Shown here: in pieces, positions 9,327-17,928 of the stretch | Position numbering within the stretch: position 1 is the stretch's first letter | Layout of the letters: each line of letters begins with the position of its first letter | Origin: Bacillota bacterium | GTDB lineage: Bacteria > Sysuimicrobiota > Sysuimicrobiia > Sysuimicrobiales > Segetimicrobiaceae | Direction: 5' to 3' | Assembly: GCA_021324975.1 (NCBI GenBank) | Contig: JAJPIA010000067.1 | Span: 1 to 42,371 of the forward strand | Length of the DNA: 42,371 nucleotides | Made by a program: the position numbers and the translations under genes | Notes under the pieces: model-generated | Seen by the model: only the letters and a program-made list of their open reading frames with translations | Told to the model about the DNA's origin: nothing | Databases searched by the model: none

Positions 9327-9355
9327 ATCGTAGCATGCGCGCGGTTCATCGTCAA
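9327..9355 (-). promoter_or_regulatory. sigma70-type promoter of the his operon
   Basis: On the minus strand a -35 box TTGACG (9355-9350) is followed by exactly 17 bp and a -10 box TACGAT (9332-9327). This predicts a transcript start near 9320 and an untranslated leader of about 77 nt before hisZ. It sits in the only substantial gap upstream of the eight his genes. Confidence 0.7.
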
Positions 9356-9416
9356 CGGATCGATCTGCCCGTTGCCCTCACGCTTCGTGTTGAGGCGCCG
9401 GCCGCGGGCCCCGGAC

Positions 9417-9440
9417 CCGCATCCCGCCGGCGGGATGCGG
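9417..9440. repeat. perfect 24-bp palindrome after ccmH
   Basis: The half-site CCGCATCCCGCC is followed immediately by its exact reverse complement, with no spacer. It starts on the base next to the ccmH stop codon and lies about 60 bp before the his -35 box. It may be a terminator-like hairpin for the yerC-ccmH transcript (no U-tract is seen) or a dimer-protein binding site. Confidence 0.6.
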
Positions 9441-9914
9441 TCAGCGTTCGAGCGCGTCCAGGTCGCGGGCCAGGCGATCCAGGTCCGCCGGGTCGACGGC
9501 CGGCGGCATGGGGGGCGCGGCCCGCGCCCCGCGCGCCCACCGGCGAATGCGCCAGGCCGCGAGCGCCAGCCCGCAGGCGAGCGCGGCGAACGGACCGGCG
9601 TAGAGGATCCAGGAGACGCCGCGGCGCGGAGGCTCCGCGAGCACGCTCTCGCCGAACTGCCCGACGAAGTAGCGGAGGATCTGGTCCGGGGTTTCGCCGG
9701 CGGCGAGCTTCCGCCGGATGACGGCCCGCATCTCCCGGGCCACCGTCGAGTCGCTCTCCGCGACCGTCTGTCCCTGACACACCGGACACAGGAGCTGGCG
9801 GGCCACCCCGTAGACGCGATCGTCCAACGTCACCGCCGGCGCGGCCGCGGCCGCGATCAGGATCACGACCGCGGCGAGCGCCACGATCCGGAGCGCCGGA
9901 GGGCCGCTACGCAT
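9441..9914 (-). CDS. ccmH: cytochrome c maturation protein CcmH (CycL-like)
   Basis: This is a membrane-anchored thiol-disulfide protein of system I cytochrome c maturation that helps reduce or hold apocytochrome for haem ligation. It has an N-terminal signal-anchor (RIVALAAVVILIAAAAAPAV) followed by the diagnostic LLCPVCQGQTV with redox cysteines 43 and 46. Next come SDSTVAREMRAVIRRKLAAGE, typical of the family, and a second membrane segment (WILYAGPFAALACGLALAAW) before a proline-rich cytoplasmic tail. The ATG at 9914 overlaps the upstream yerC-like gene by 8 nt, so the two are probably co-translated. No other ccm gene is in the window. Confidence 0.87.
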   Translation of the reverse strand: MRSGPPALRIVALAAVVILIAAAAAPAVTLDDRVYGVARQLLCPVCQGQTVAESDSTVAREMRAVIRRKLAAGETPDQILRYFVGQFGESVLAEPPRRGVSWILYAGPFAALACGLALAAWRIRRWARGARAAPPMPPAVDPADLDRLARDLDALER

Positions 9915-10254
9915 GATCGCGGTGTGCCGGGCGCGGGCGCCGCCGGCGCGCCCGATCGACGCCGCGGGCGAGCCGCCCGAGAACCAGCGCGTACCCGTCC
10001 GCCCCGTAGGCCAGGAAGCGGCGCACCCGGCTGATCGTCGCCGACGATGCGCCCGTGCGGGCCTCGATCTCCTGGTACGTGCGGCCGTCGTCCAGCATCC
10101 GGGCGACCGCAAACCGCTGCGCGAGCGCCTTGAGCTCCCCGACCGTGCAGAGGTCCTCGAAGAAACGGTAGCACTCCTCGACCGTGCGCAGGCGCAGCAC
10201 GGCTTGAAACAGCGCATCGGTCAGGGGGTTTCGCAGCTTGGGATTGACCACGGC
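9907..10254 (-). CDS. YerC/YecD TrpR-family transcriptional regulator (HisR-like)
   Basis: This is a small DNA-binding protein of the TrpR-related YerC/YecD family. The core reads NPLTDALFQAVLRLRTVEEC, FFEDLCTVGELKALAQR and a helix-turn-helix DGRTYQEIEARTGASSATISR. That layout (long helix, then a TrpR-like HTH) is highly characteristic. After the HTH the tail is arginine-rich. The start is uncertain: a GTG at 10254 (VVNPKLRNPLT) fits the family best, with a longer in-frame start at 10278. Members of this family include the histidine-biosynthesis regulator HisR of Gram-positives. The location upstream of the his operon makes that role likely here, but it is inferred. Confidence 0.85.
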   Translation of the reverse strand, partial: AVVNPKLRNPLTDALFQAVLRLRTVEECYRFFEDLCTVGELKALAQRFAVARMLDDGRTYQEIEARTGASSATISRVRRFLAYGADGYALVLGRLARGVDRARRRRPRPAHRDHA

Positions 10255-10307
10255 GTGATCACCGTCCCCGGCGCGCACGCGTCACTGGCAAGCAGCGCAG
10301 CCTTCGC

Positions 10308-11153
10308 TCACACCAGCGCCTCGACCTGCCGGGCTTCCCACTCGCAGTCCAGTGCGCGAAACGATACCGCCGCGGCGACCACCAGGTCCACGGCGTCGGA
10401 TCGCCCGGCGGCCAGCGCCGCGTGCGCCTCGGCGCGGGCGGCCCTGGCCTGGAGGTACCGATTGCCGGCGTCCCGCAGGGCTTCTGCCGCGTCGCGGGCA
10501 ATCCGCACGGCCCGCTTCGCGTCCCGGCCTGCCGCGAGCGCCTCCGCGAAGTCGCACGCGGCCACCGCGCGGCCTTGGATGTCCCGGTCCGGCCACGCGT
10601 CGAGCGCCGTCGCAAAGAGGCGCAGCGCGTCGCGGCGGCGGCGCTCGTCCTCGGGGCGGAGCTCATGCAAGCGCACGAGCAGCGCCGCCTTCGTCGCCTG
10701 CGCGGGCGGCGCGGCGCCGGTTGCCCGCAACCGCCGCGCGAGCGTGAGCGTGCGCTCGCAGGCCTCGATACCGCCCTCTGCCGCCCCGACGGCCTCCTCC
10801 CCACGCTCCACGTCGGCGAGATCCCGGTACGCCCCCTCCAGCCCGTGGCGGTAGGGCAGCGTGTCCTCCGCGCCTCGGTGCCGGCGGACAATGTTCACGA
10901 GCTCCTGGGCGAGCACCACGGCCTGCCGCGAGTCGTCGGCATCCCGCCGCAGGCGAAGCGCAAGGGAGAGGCCAAGGAGCGTGTTCACGAGCGGCTCCCC
11001 GCCGCCCGCGCCCCGCTGCAGTCGCTCGGCCTCACGGAACGCGGCGACGGCGGGGGCCAGATGCGTCCGCCCCTCCTGGAAGAACGCGGCCAGATGCCGC
11101 CACCCGGCCGCCAGCCGTTCCTCGGCGGGCTGCGGGTCGGGAACGCCGCTCAT
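10308..11153 (-). CDS. TPR-like helical repeat protein of unknown function
   Basis: This is an unrecognised 281-aa cytoplasmic protein, almost entirely alpha-helical and alanine/arginine-rich. Repeated helix pairs such as LAAGWRHLAAFFQEGR, PAVAAFREAERLQRG, RDALRLFATALDAWP and AVRIARDAAEALRDAG look like divergent tetratricopeptide repeats. There is no signal peptide or catalytic motif. The start at ATG 11153 (MSGVPDPQPAEERL) is chosen because the preceding gene stops at 11156 and upstream in-frame codons are arginine-rich noise. It is probably co-transcribed with the membrane protein gene just upstream and may act with it. The TPR assignment is by pattern only. Confidence 0.6.
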   Translation of the reverse strand: MSGVPDPQPAEERLAAGWRHLAAFFQEGRTHLAPAVAAFREAERLQRGAGGGEPLVNTLLGLSLALRLRRDADDSRQAVVLAQELVNIVRRHRGAEDTLPYRHGLEGAYRDLADVERGEEAVGAAEGGIEACERTLTLARRLRATGAAPPAQATKAALLVRLHELRPEDERRRRDALRLFATALDAWPDRDIQGRAVAACDFAEALAAGRDAKRAVRIARDAAEALRDAGNRYLQARAARAEAHAALAAGRSDAVDLVVAAAVSFRALDCEWEARQVEALV

Positions 11154-11155
11154 TG

Positions 11156-11893
11156 TCAGGACGTGGCGCGCGAGACGGCCGGCCGGAGGCTCAGCACGAC
11201 CGCGTAGCCGAGCAGCCCCAGGCCGATGACGATGCCGAGCAGCGTCCACGTTTGAAGCGTCAGGAGCTGTTGCGAGAACAGCACGGCGAGGATGCCGTAC
11301 AGCGTCTCATAGAGAACCGCGACGAGCAGGTACATGCCGAGCCGGCGATGGGTCGCCCCATATGTTACGAGCGCCGTGGACGCGGCGTTCGCGGCCACGA
11401 ACCCGAGCTGTTGCACCAGCGGGGTGGCCAGGCTTCCTGTGCCGATGGGCAGCGTCCGCGCGATCAACGCCAGCGCGATCACCTGATATGCGCCAAACGC
11501 GCCAAAGCCGGCCCCCGCCGCGGCGCCGAACGCGGCCGCGTCAACCTCCGTACCGCCCCGAGCGAGGGTCATCAGCGCCGCCGCGAGCTTGAAGATCTCG
11601 TTGATCGCCGCCGCGATGAGCGCCCCGATGAGACCGATGCCAACGTTGATGCTGTAAGCGTCGATCTCCCAACCAAACACATACGCCACGAGCGCCTGGA
11701 TGGGGTCTACGAGCAACGCCGCTACCCAAAACGCGACCGCGCCCGCGAGAAACGCGGCGAGAAACCACGGCCGGCGCATGCACCCGCGACCCACCACCGC
11801 CGCGATCACGAGTCCGTAGACGAGACCGACACCGACGGCGATGGGGGAGAATGCGAGAACGGCGCGGGAGACCGCATGAAAGAATGCGCTCAC
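11156..11893 (-). CDS. polytopic membrane protein, possibly YhfC/PrsW-like
   Basis: This 245-aa integral membrane protein has about seven hydrophobic segments, including IAVGVGLVYGLVIAAVV, WFLAAFLAGAVAFWVAALLV and LVQQLGFVAANAASTALV. A conserved-looking NEIFK in ALIAAAINEIFKLAAALM and a glycine-rich GAAAGAGFGAFGAYQVI segment recall the E-x-x-K and G-x-G-F motifs of PrsW/YhfC-type intramembrane proteases. The canonical EE and His residues are absent. The start is uncertain: GTG 11893 or TTG 11902. Its own promoter lies at 11923-11951, giving a leader of only about 23 nt. It stops 2 bp before the TPR-like gene. Function unknown; the family link is tentative. Confidence 0.6.
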   Translation of the reverse strand: MSAFFHAVSRAVLAFSPIAVGVGLVYGLVIAAVVGRGCMRRPWFLAAFLAGAVAFWVAALLVDPIQALVAYVFGWEIDAYSINVGIGLIGALIAAAINEIFKLAAALMTLARGGTEVDAAAFGAAAGAGFGAFGAYQVIALALIARTLPIGTGSLATPLVQQLGFVAANAASTALVTYGATHRRLGMYLLVAVLYETLYGILAVLFSQQLLTLQTWTLLGIVIGLGLLGYAVVLSLRPAVSRATS

Positions 11894-11922
11894 AAGGAAC
11901 AACCGATGAACACGACAGGCGT

Positions 11923-11951
11923 ATTGTATGCTCCGGGGAGGATCAATGCAA
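11923..11951 (-). promoter_or_regulatory. promoter of the membrane protein/TPR gene pair
   Basis: On the minus strand, TTGCAT (11951-11946), a 17-bp spacer and TACAAT (11928-11923) form a good sigma70-like promoter. The predicted start is near 11916. It lies between the leuB stop codon (12000) and the membrane protein gene, so the downstream pair can be expressed separately from the ilv-leu operon. Confidence 0.65.
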
Positions 11952-11999
11952 GGGCGGCGTCAGGCCGCCGCGCGTTCGGCTCGGGCGACGCCGGCGACG

Positions 12000-13082
12000 C
12001 TACGCGAAACGTTCCAACACCGCGTCCGTCATCGCGCGGGTGCCGAGCGCCGGTGCCGTCCCCGCCATGTCCGCCGTGCGGCAGCCATCCGCCAGCGCCC
12101 GCGTCACGGCAGCCTCGATGGCCGCCGCGGCGTCCTCATGCTCCACCCCGTACCGCAGCAGCAGCGCCGCGGTGAGGATGGCCGCAAGCGGGTTCGCGAT
12201 TCCCTTGCCGGCGATGTCCGGCGCGGTGCCGTGCACCGGCTCGAACAGACCCGGCGGGCGGTCTCCGAGGCTGGCGGACGGCATCAAGCCGAGCGACCCG
12301 AGCACCCCCGCGGCCTCGTCGCTCAGGATGTCGCCGAACGTGTTTTCCGTGACGATCACGTCGAATTGCCTGGGATCACGCACGAGCTGCAACGCGGCGT
12401 TGTCCACCAGCATGTGGGCGAAACGGATGTCTGGGTACTCGCGCGCGGTCTCGGTCGCGACCTCGCGCCACAGGCGGGAGGTCTCCAGCACGTTGGCCTT
12501 GTCAACCGACGTCACCTGCCGGCGCGGCCGGAGGCGCGCCAGCTGGCAGGCCTTGCGCACCACGCGTCGGATCTCGGCGGCGGAATACGGGAGCGTGTCC
12601 GCCGCCGCCCGCGCATCTCCCTCGCCGGTGCGGGACTGGACGCCGTAGTAGAGGCCCCCGCACAGCTCCCGCACGATCAGGAAGTCTGTGCCGTCCACGA
12701 CCTCGCGGCGGAGCGGTGACGCCCCGAGAAGCGGCGGCGACATGCGTGCCGGGCGCAGGTTGGCGTAGAGCTGAAGCGCTTTGCGCAACACGAACAGCGC
12801 CTGCTCGGGCCGCAATTCCGCCGGCCCCCGGTCCCACTTCGGCCCGCCGCACGCGCCGAGCAGGATGGCGTCCGAGCGGCGGCACAGCGCGACGGTCTCC
12901 TCCGGGATGGGGTGCCCGGTCGCATCGATCGCAGCGCCGCCGGCGAGTCCTTCCTCGAAAGCCAAGTCGATGCCGAACCGGCGGCCTACGTCGGACAGCA
13001 CCCGCACCGCCTCCGCGGTCACCTCGGCGCCGATCCCGTCACCGGCGATGACGGTGACGCGGTAGGTGCGAGAAGCGCTCAC
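12000..13082 (-). CDS. leuB: 3-isopropylmalate dehydrogenase
   Basis: LeuB oxidises and decarboxylates 3-isopropylmalate to 2-oxoisocaproate with NAD+. In lineages with cimA it can also act on methylmalate for isoleucine. Motifs present are TVIAGDGIGAEVTAEAV, the arginine region LYANLRPARM, LIVRELCGGLYYG (family catalytic loop), and VTENTFGDILSDEAAGVLGSLGLMPSASLG with the metal-binding Asp residues. EPVHGTAPDIAGKGIANP forms the NAD adenosine site. It is 360 aa and starts at a GTG (13082) with GGGGGAGG about 8 nt upstream. It is the last gene of the ilv-leu operon. leuC, leuD and ilvD are not in the window. Confidence 0.97.
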   Translation of the reverse strand: MSASRTYRVTVIAGDGIGAEVTAEAVRVLSDVGRRFGIDLAFEEGLAGGAAIDATGHPIPEETVALCRRSDAILLGACGGPKWDRGPAELRPEQALFVLRKALQLYANLRPARMSPPLLGASPLRREVVDGTDFLIVRELCGGLYYGVQSRTGEGDARAAADTLPYSAAEIRRVVRKACQLARLRPRRQVTSVDKANVLETSRLWREVATETAREYPDIRFAHMLVDNAALQLVRDPRQFDVIVTENTFGDILSDEAAGVLGSLGLMPSASLGDRPPGLFEPVHGTAPDIAGKGIANPLAAILTAALLLRYGVEHEDAAAAIEAAVTRALADGCRTADMAGTAPALGTRAMTDAVLERFA

Positions 13083-13122
13083 CGGCGTACCTCCCCCCGC
13101 TCCCCGTGCGCCGGCGCTCCCG

Positions 13123-14739
13123 TCATCCCAGCACTCCGGGATCCGCCACGCGCTCCGCCGGCTCGCCCCGGCGCTCGCGGGGGAGAAGCACGTACTCCAG
13201 GCTGTCCACGAGGGCCTGCCACGATGCTTCGACCACGTTTTCCGAGACCCCCACCGTCCCCCACGCCTTGTCGCCGTCGGTGGATTGGATCAACACCCGC
13301 ACCCTGGCGGCGGTTGCGGCGTCGGCGTTCAGGACGCGGACCTTGTAGTCCACCAATCGCACGCGGGCGATCTCCGGGTAAAATCGCTCCAACGCTTTGC
13401 GCAGCGCCCGATCCAGCGCGTGGACCGGCCCGTTGCCTTCCGCGGCGGTGTGCTCCTCCCGGCCGTCCACGGCGACGCGGATGCTCGCCTCGGAGATCTC
13501 GGCGCCGTCCCCCCGCTTCTCCGCCAGCACGCGATAGCCCAGCAGCCGAAACGCCGGGCGGTGCTGCCCGAGCGTGCGCCGCATCAGCAGCTCGAACGAC
13601 GCCTCCGCGCCCTCGAACTGAAACCCGCGGTGCTCGAGCCGCTTGAGCTCGGTGAGGATCTCGCGCGTCTCGGGACAGTCCCTGCTCAGGTCCACGCCCA
13701 TCTCCTCGGCCTTGTAGAGCACGTTGCCCCGGCCGGAGAGGTCGCTCACGACGACGCGACGGCAGTTGCCGACCTGTTCCGGCGGGATGTGCTCGTACGT
13801 CGCCGGGCGAGCCATGACGGCGCTGACATGCACGCCGCCTTTGTGCGCGAACGCGTTGCGGCCGACGAACGGCTGGTACTCGTTCGGCGCCATGTTCGCA
13901 AGCTCCGCGACGTAGCGCGCCAGCTCGCCGAGCCGCTCGAGCGAGCCGTGAGGCACGCACCGGCACCCCATCTTCAACTGGAGGTTCGGGATCACGGACA
14001 CGAGGTTGGCGTTGCCGCATCGCTCCCCGATGCCGTTGACGGTGCCCTGCACGTGCACGCAGCCCGCCCGCACGGCCACGAGCGTGTTGGCCACACCCAG
14101 CTCGCCGTCGTTGTGCGCATGAATGCCGAGGGGGATGTCCACCGCGCGGCGCGCCGCCTCCACGCCGGCCCGGATCGCAAACGGCAGGCTGCCGCCGTTC
14201 GTGTCGCAGAGGACGATCACGGCCGCGCCGCCGCGCCGGGCCGCGGCGAGCGTGGCGAGCGCGTACGCCGGGTCGGCCGTCCAGCCGTCGAAGTAGTGCT
14301 CCGCATCGTACACGACCTCGAGGCCGCGGGTCCGCAGGTAACGGACCGAATCCTCGATCATGCGGAGGTTTTCCTCCGGCGTGGTGCGCAGCGCCTCGCG
14401 CACATGAAGATCCCAAGACTTCCCGAAGATCGCGGCCGCGGGCGTGCCCGCCGCCACGATCAGTCGCAGGTTCTCGTCCTCCTCAGGCGCCACGCCGGCG
14501 CGTCGCGTGCTCCCGAACGCCACGAGCCACGCGTGGCGCCACGGACGGGCCCGCGCCCGCTCGAAGAACTCCAGGTCCTTGGGGTTGCTGCCGGGCCATC
14601 CCCCTTCGATGTAGTCGACGCCGAAGTCGTCAAGCCGTTCCGCGATCCGCAGCTTGTCGTCGGCCGACAGGGTGATCCCCGCCCCCTGGGTCCCGTCGCG
14701 GAGCGTCGTGTCGTAGACGGCGATGCGCGTCTCGCCCAC
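13123..14739 (-). CDS. cimA: (R)-citramalate synthase
   Basis: CimA condenses pyruvate and acetyl-CoA to citramalate, feeding a threonine-independent route to 2-oxobutyrate and isoleucine. It is an HMGL-like TIM barrel. The N-terminus IAVYDTTLRDGTQGAGITL, with GTQGAG in place of the GEQSPG of LeuA, plus GVDYIEGGWPGSNPKD are characteristic of the CimA clade. HNDGELGVANTLVAV, GIGERCGNANL and AHKGGVHVSAVM complete the active site. The C-terminal about 130 residues form the LeuA-type allosteric domain. It is 538 aa with a GTG start (14739), 13 bp after leuA. Some clade members are 2-isopropylmalate synthase-like; the neighbouring true leuA supports CimA. Confidence 0.9.
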   Translation of the reverse strand: MGETRIAVYDTTLRDGTQGAGITLSADDKLRIAERLDDFGVDYIEGGWPGSNPKDLEFFERARARPWRHAWLVAFGSTRRAGVAPEEDENLRLIVAAGTPAAAIFGKSWDLHVREALRTTPEENLRMIEDSVRYLRTRGLEVVYDAEHYFDGWTADPAYALATLAAARRGGAAVIVLCDTNGGSLPFAIRAGVEAARRAVDIPLGIHAHNDGELGVANTLVAVRAGCVHVQGTVNGIGERCGNANLVSVIPNLQLKMGCRCVPHGSLERLGELARYVAELANMAPNEYQPFVGRNAFAHKGGVHVSAVMARPATYEHIPPEQVGNCRRVVVSDLSGRGNVLYKAEEMGVDLSRDCPETREILTELKRLEHRGFQFEGAEASFELLMRRTLGQHRPAFRLLGYRVLAEKRGDGAEISEASIRVAVDGREEHTAAEGNGPVHALDRALRKALERFYPEIARVRLVDYKVRVLNADAATAARVRVLIQSTDGDKAWGTVGVSENVVEASWQALVDSLEYVLLPRERRGEPAERVADPGVLG

Positions 14740-14752
14740 CGGCGCGACCTCA

Positions 14753-16288
14753 CTACCCGTAGATGTTGCTCATCCAGTGCTGGCGTTCGTAAATGATCTT
14801 GTTGACCGCGACAAGGTAGGCGCGCGCGCTGGCCTCCAGGACGTCCGTGCTGGTGCCCCGGCCGATAAACAGGCCATCCCCGTCGCGCACCTTGACCGTG
14901 GCCTCCCCCATCGCATCCGTCCCCCCGGTGATGGCCTTGATCGCGTAATCGGCCAGCGTCGGCGTGAGCTGGACGATCATGTTGATGGCGTTGTAGATCG
15001 CGTCCACCGGGCCGTCGCCCGACGCCTCCTGCGTGAACAGCTCCTGCCCGCGCACGAGCGTCACCGAGGCCATCGGAGGCAGGGTGCTGCTCGTGGAGAC
15101 ATGGAACGCCCGCAGCGCAAACGTCTGCGGTGCGGTCCGGAGTTCCGTCTCCACCAGCGACAGCACGTCCTCGATCGTCACCTGCTTCTTCTTGTCGCAC
15201 AACGCCTTGAACTCCTGAAAGACCTGCTGCAGCTCGTGCTCGGTCACACGCACGCCGTTGTCCTCGAGATGCTTCTTGATCGCGTGGCGGCCGGAGTGCT
15301 TGCCGAGCACCAGCTTGTTGCTCGGGATGCCCACCGCCTCCGGGGTCATGATCTCGTAGGTGGCGCGGTTCATCAGCACGCCGTGCTGGTGGATGCCTGC
15401 CTCATGCGCGAAGGCGTTGTCCCCGACCACCGCCTTGTTCGGCTGCACGGGGACGCCCGAGATGGCGCTGATAAGCCGGCTCGTGCGGTAGATCTTGGTC
15501 GTGTCGATCCCCGTCTCGATCCCGTAGTGGTTGCGCCGCGTGTGCAGCGCCATCACGATCTCTTCGAGCGCGGCGTTGCCGGCCCGCTCGCCGATCCCGT
15601 TGATGGTGCACTCGACCTGCCGAACGCCAGCTTGGACCGCGGCGAGCGAGTTGGCGACGGCCAGGCCGAGATCGTCGTGGCAGTGCGCGCTCCAGATCAC
15701 GCGGTCGCTCCCCGGCACCCGCTCCCTGAGGAGGCGCAGGAGGTTGGCGTACTCCTCCGGGGTGGCGTAACCGACGGTGTCCGGTACGTTGATCGTCGTG
15801 GCGCCGGCCCGGATCACGCCCTCGAACACCCGGCACAAGAATTCCGGATCGGAGCGGCTCCCGTCCTCCGCGGAGAACTCCACGTCGTCGGTGAAGGTGC
15901 GGGCGTAGCGCACCGCGTCAACCGAGACGTCGTAGACCTCGTCCGGCGTCAGCCGGAGCTTGTGCTCCATGTGGATGGACGAAGTGGCGATGAACACGTG
16001 GATCCGCGCTCGTTCCGCGTGGCGAATCCCCTCCGCGGCCGCGTCGACGTCCTGCCGGTTGGCGCGCGCGAGGGCCGCGATGATCGGTCCCCGGACCTCG
16101 CGCGCCACGAGCTGCACGCCTTCGAGGTCCCCGGGGCTGCTGATCGGGAAGCCGGCCTCGATGATGTCCACCCGCATGGCCGCGAGGGCTCGCGCGACCT
16201 CCAGCTTTTCCTGGGTGTTCATCGTAAACCCGGGCGACTGTTCGCCGTCCCGCAGCGTCGTGTCGAAGATCCTGACGTTCGTGGCCAT
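14753..16288 (-). CDS. leuA: 2-isopropylmalate synthase
   Basis: LeuA condenses acetyl-CoA with 2-oxoisovalerate, the first committed step of leucine synthesis. Motifs are [18 protein letters not shown] (metal and substrate binding), [49 protein letters not shown] and [15 protein letters not shown]-terminal LeuA dimer/regulatory domain includes [12 protein letters not shown] place the start at ATG 16288 ([14 protein letters not shown]), with GGAGG about 9-12 nt upstream, giving 511 aa. The open frame extends further upstream but into low-complexity sequence. It lies 44 bp after ilvC. Confidence 0.97.
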   Translation of the reverse strand: MATNVRIFDTTLRDGEQSPGFTMNTQEKLEVARALAAMRVDIIEAGFPISSPGDLEGVQLVAREVRGPIIAALARANRQDVDAAAEGIRHAERARIHVFIATSSIHMEHKLRLTPDEVYDVSVDAVRYARTFTDDVEFSAEDGSRSDPEFLCRVFEGVIRAGATTINVPDTVGYATPEEYANLLRLLRERVPGSDRVIWSAHCHDDLGLAVANSLAAVQAGVRQVECTINGIGERAGNAALEEIVMALHTRRNHYGIETGIDTTKIYRTSRLISAISGVPVQPNKAVVGDNAFAHEAGIHQHGVLMNRATYEIMTPEAVGIPSNKLVLGKHSGRHAIKKHLEDNGVRVTEHELQQVFQEFKALCDKKKQVTIEDVLSLVETELRTAPQTFALRAFHVSTSSTLPPMASVTLVRGQELFTQEASGDGPVDAIYNAINMIVQLTPTLADYAIKAITGGTDAMGEATVKVRDGDGLFIGRGTSTDVLEASARAYLVAVNKIIYERQHWMSNIYG

Positions 16289-16332
16289 TTGCCTCGCCTC
16301 CGCGCGTGTCGCCGATTGCCGGGGGTCGGTCT

Positions 16333-17388
16333 TCAGCGTTTGGCTTTCGCCGCGCTCCGGGTCGCCGACGCCGCCGCGGCGTCCGGAGCCTCGCCGCGCT
16401 TGAGCCACGGCATCATGGCCCGCAGCTGCGCGCCGATCTCTTCGATGGGATGGTGGCGCTCCTGCCGGTAGCGCGCGGCGAAGACCGGCCGCCCGGCCTG
16501 GTTTTCCAAGATCCATTCCTTGGCGAACGCGCCGCTTTGGATCTCGGCGAGGATCCGGCGCATCTCCCGGCGGGTCTCCTCGGTAACGATCCGGCGGCCC
16601 CGGGTGAAGTCGCCGAATTTGGCGGTGTTGCTGACCGAGTACCGCATCAGGCTCAGGCCGCCCTCATAGATGAGGTCCACGATCAGCTTCATCTCGTGCA
16701 GACATTCGAAATAGGCGATCTCGGGAGCGTACCCGGCCTCCACGAGCGTCTCGAACCCGGCCTTGATGAGCTCGGAGATGCCGCCGCACAGCACGGTCTG
16801 CTCCCCGAAGAGGTCGCTCTCGGTCTCCTCGCGGAACGTCGTCTCGATGACCCCCGCGCGCAGGCTGCCGATGCCGTGCGCGTACGCCAGGGCCACGGCC
16901 TTCGCCTTGCCAGAGGCGTCCTGATGGATCGCCAGCAGTGATGGGACGCCTTTGCCGTCCACGTACATGCGCCGGAGCAGGTTGCCCGGGCTCTTCGGCG
17001 CGACCATGAAGACGTCGGCGTCGGGCGGCGGCACGATTTGATGGAAGTGGATGCTGAACCCGTGCGACACGCCGAGCGCCTTGCCTTTGGTAAGGTGCGG
17101 TTGAATCTCCTCACGATACACGCGGGCTTGGATCTCATCCGGGATCAGTACCTGGATGATGTCCGCGGCCTGGGCGGCCTCGGCCACCGTCGCCACCTCG
17201 AGACCGTCGGCGGCGGCCTGCTCCCAGGAGCGGCTGCCGCGGTACAGGCCGACGATGACGGACACGCCGCTGTCACGGAGGTTTTGGGCCTGCGCGTGGC
17301 CCTGGCTCCCGTAGCCGATGACGGCGACGCGCTTGCCCCGGAGCACGTTGAGGTTCGCGTCTTGCTCGTAGTACACGTTGGCCGGCAT
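16333..17388 (-). CDS. ilvC: ketol-acid reductoisomerase (class I)
   Basis: IlvC isomerises and reduces acetolactate or acetohydroxybutyrate to the dihydroxy acids for valine, leucine and isoleucine. The Rossmann motif [20 protein letters not shown] is followed by the cofactor loop [11 protein letters not shown], whose Arg and Ser residues suggest NADPH use. The knotted C-terminal domain has [12 protein letters not shown] and [17 protein letters not shown] with the Mg-binding acidic residues, and [13 protein letters not shown]. It is 351 aa, normal for class I except for a short Ala/Lys-rich tail after WLKRGEAPD. It lies 17 bp after ilvN. Confidence 0.98.
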   Translation of the reverse strand: MPANVYYEQDANLNVLRGKRVAVIGYGSQGHAQAQNLRDSGVSVIVGLYRGSRSWEQAAADGLEVATVAEAAQAADIIQVLIPDEIQARVYREEIQPHLTKGKALGVSHGFSIHFHQIVPPPDADVFMVAPKSPGNLLRRMYVDGKGVPSLLAIHQDASGKAKAVALAYAHGIGSLRAGVIETTFREETESDLFGEQTVLCGGISELIKAGFETLVEAGYAPEIAYFECLHEMKLIVDLIYEGGLSLMRYSVSNTAKFGDFTRGRRIVTEETRREMRRILAEIQSGAFAKEWILENQAGRPVFAARYRQERHHPIEEIGAQLRAMMPWLKRGEAPDAAAASATRSAAKAKR

Positions 17389-17405
17389 GTGTGTGACCCT
17401 CCTAC

Positions 17406-17891
17406 CTACGTCGGCTGCGTGCCGCGGACCAGCGTCACCTGACCCGTGCGCACCATCTCCCGGATGCCGTACTTGTGCAGCAGCGACATGATGGCGTCGA
17501 TCTTATCCGACCGCCCGGTGACCTCGAGCGTCATCGTCTTCTCGGTCAGGTCCACGACGTTGGCGCGGAAGACATTGCTGATCTCCATGATCTCCATCCG
17601 CGTGGTCGGGGTGGCGTTCAGCTTGATCAGCGCGAGCTCTCGGTCCACGGTGTTGAAACCGGTGACGTCGTTGACCTTGACGACCTCGATGAGCTTGTTC
17701 AGCTGCTTGATGATCTGCTCCAGAATCTCCGGGGCACCCTCCACCACGATGATCATACGCGACACCGAGGGTTGCTCGGTCACGCCGACCGCCAAGCTGT
17801 GGATGTTGTAGGCACGGCGCCGGAACAACCCGGCAACCTTCATCAAAATGCCCGGCGTGTTCTCCACGAGCACCGAGATGGTGTGCTTCAT
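17406..17891 (-). CDS. ilvN: acetolactate synthase small (regulatory) subunit
   Basis: This regulatory partner of IlvB binds the feedback amino acid and activates the catalytic subunit. The N-terminal ACT domain reads [21 protein letters not shown] and [15 protein letters not shown]. The second domain includes [21 protein letters not shown] and [20 protein letters not shown] choose ATG 17891 ([14 protein letters not shown]), the family start, giving 161 aa. An in-frame ATG at 17948 would overlap ilvB by 20 nt and add 19 residues; its GGAG is 13 nt away, so it remains possible. Confidence 0.95.
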   Translation of the reverse strand: MKHTISVLVENTPGILMKVAGLFRRRAYNIHSLAVGVTEQPSVSRMIIVVEGAPEILEQIIKQLNKLIEVVKVNDVTGFNTVDRELALIKLNATPTTRMEIMEISNVFRANVVDLTEKTMTLEVTGRSDKIDAIMSLLHKYGIREMVRTGQVTLVRGTQPT

Positions 17892-17928
17892 GGACGTCCG
17901 CGCGGCGGATGGGGCTTCCCGGGACAGC

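Noticed and set aside
13066-14796. 576-codon plus-strand open frame opposite cimA
   Set aside because: Antisense to cimA with every catalytic motif present on the other strand.
14723-16471. 582-codon plus-strand open frame opposite leuA
   Set aside because: Shadow frame of leuA; composition and lack of any domain pattern argue against coding.
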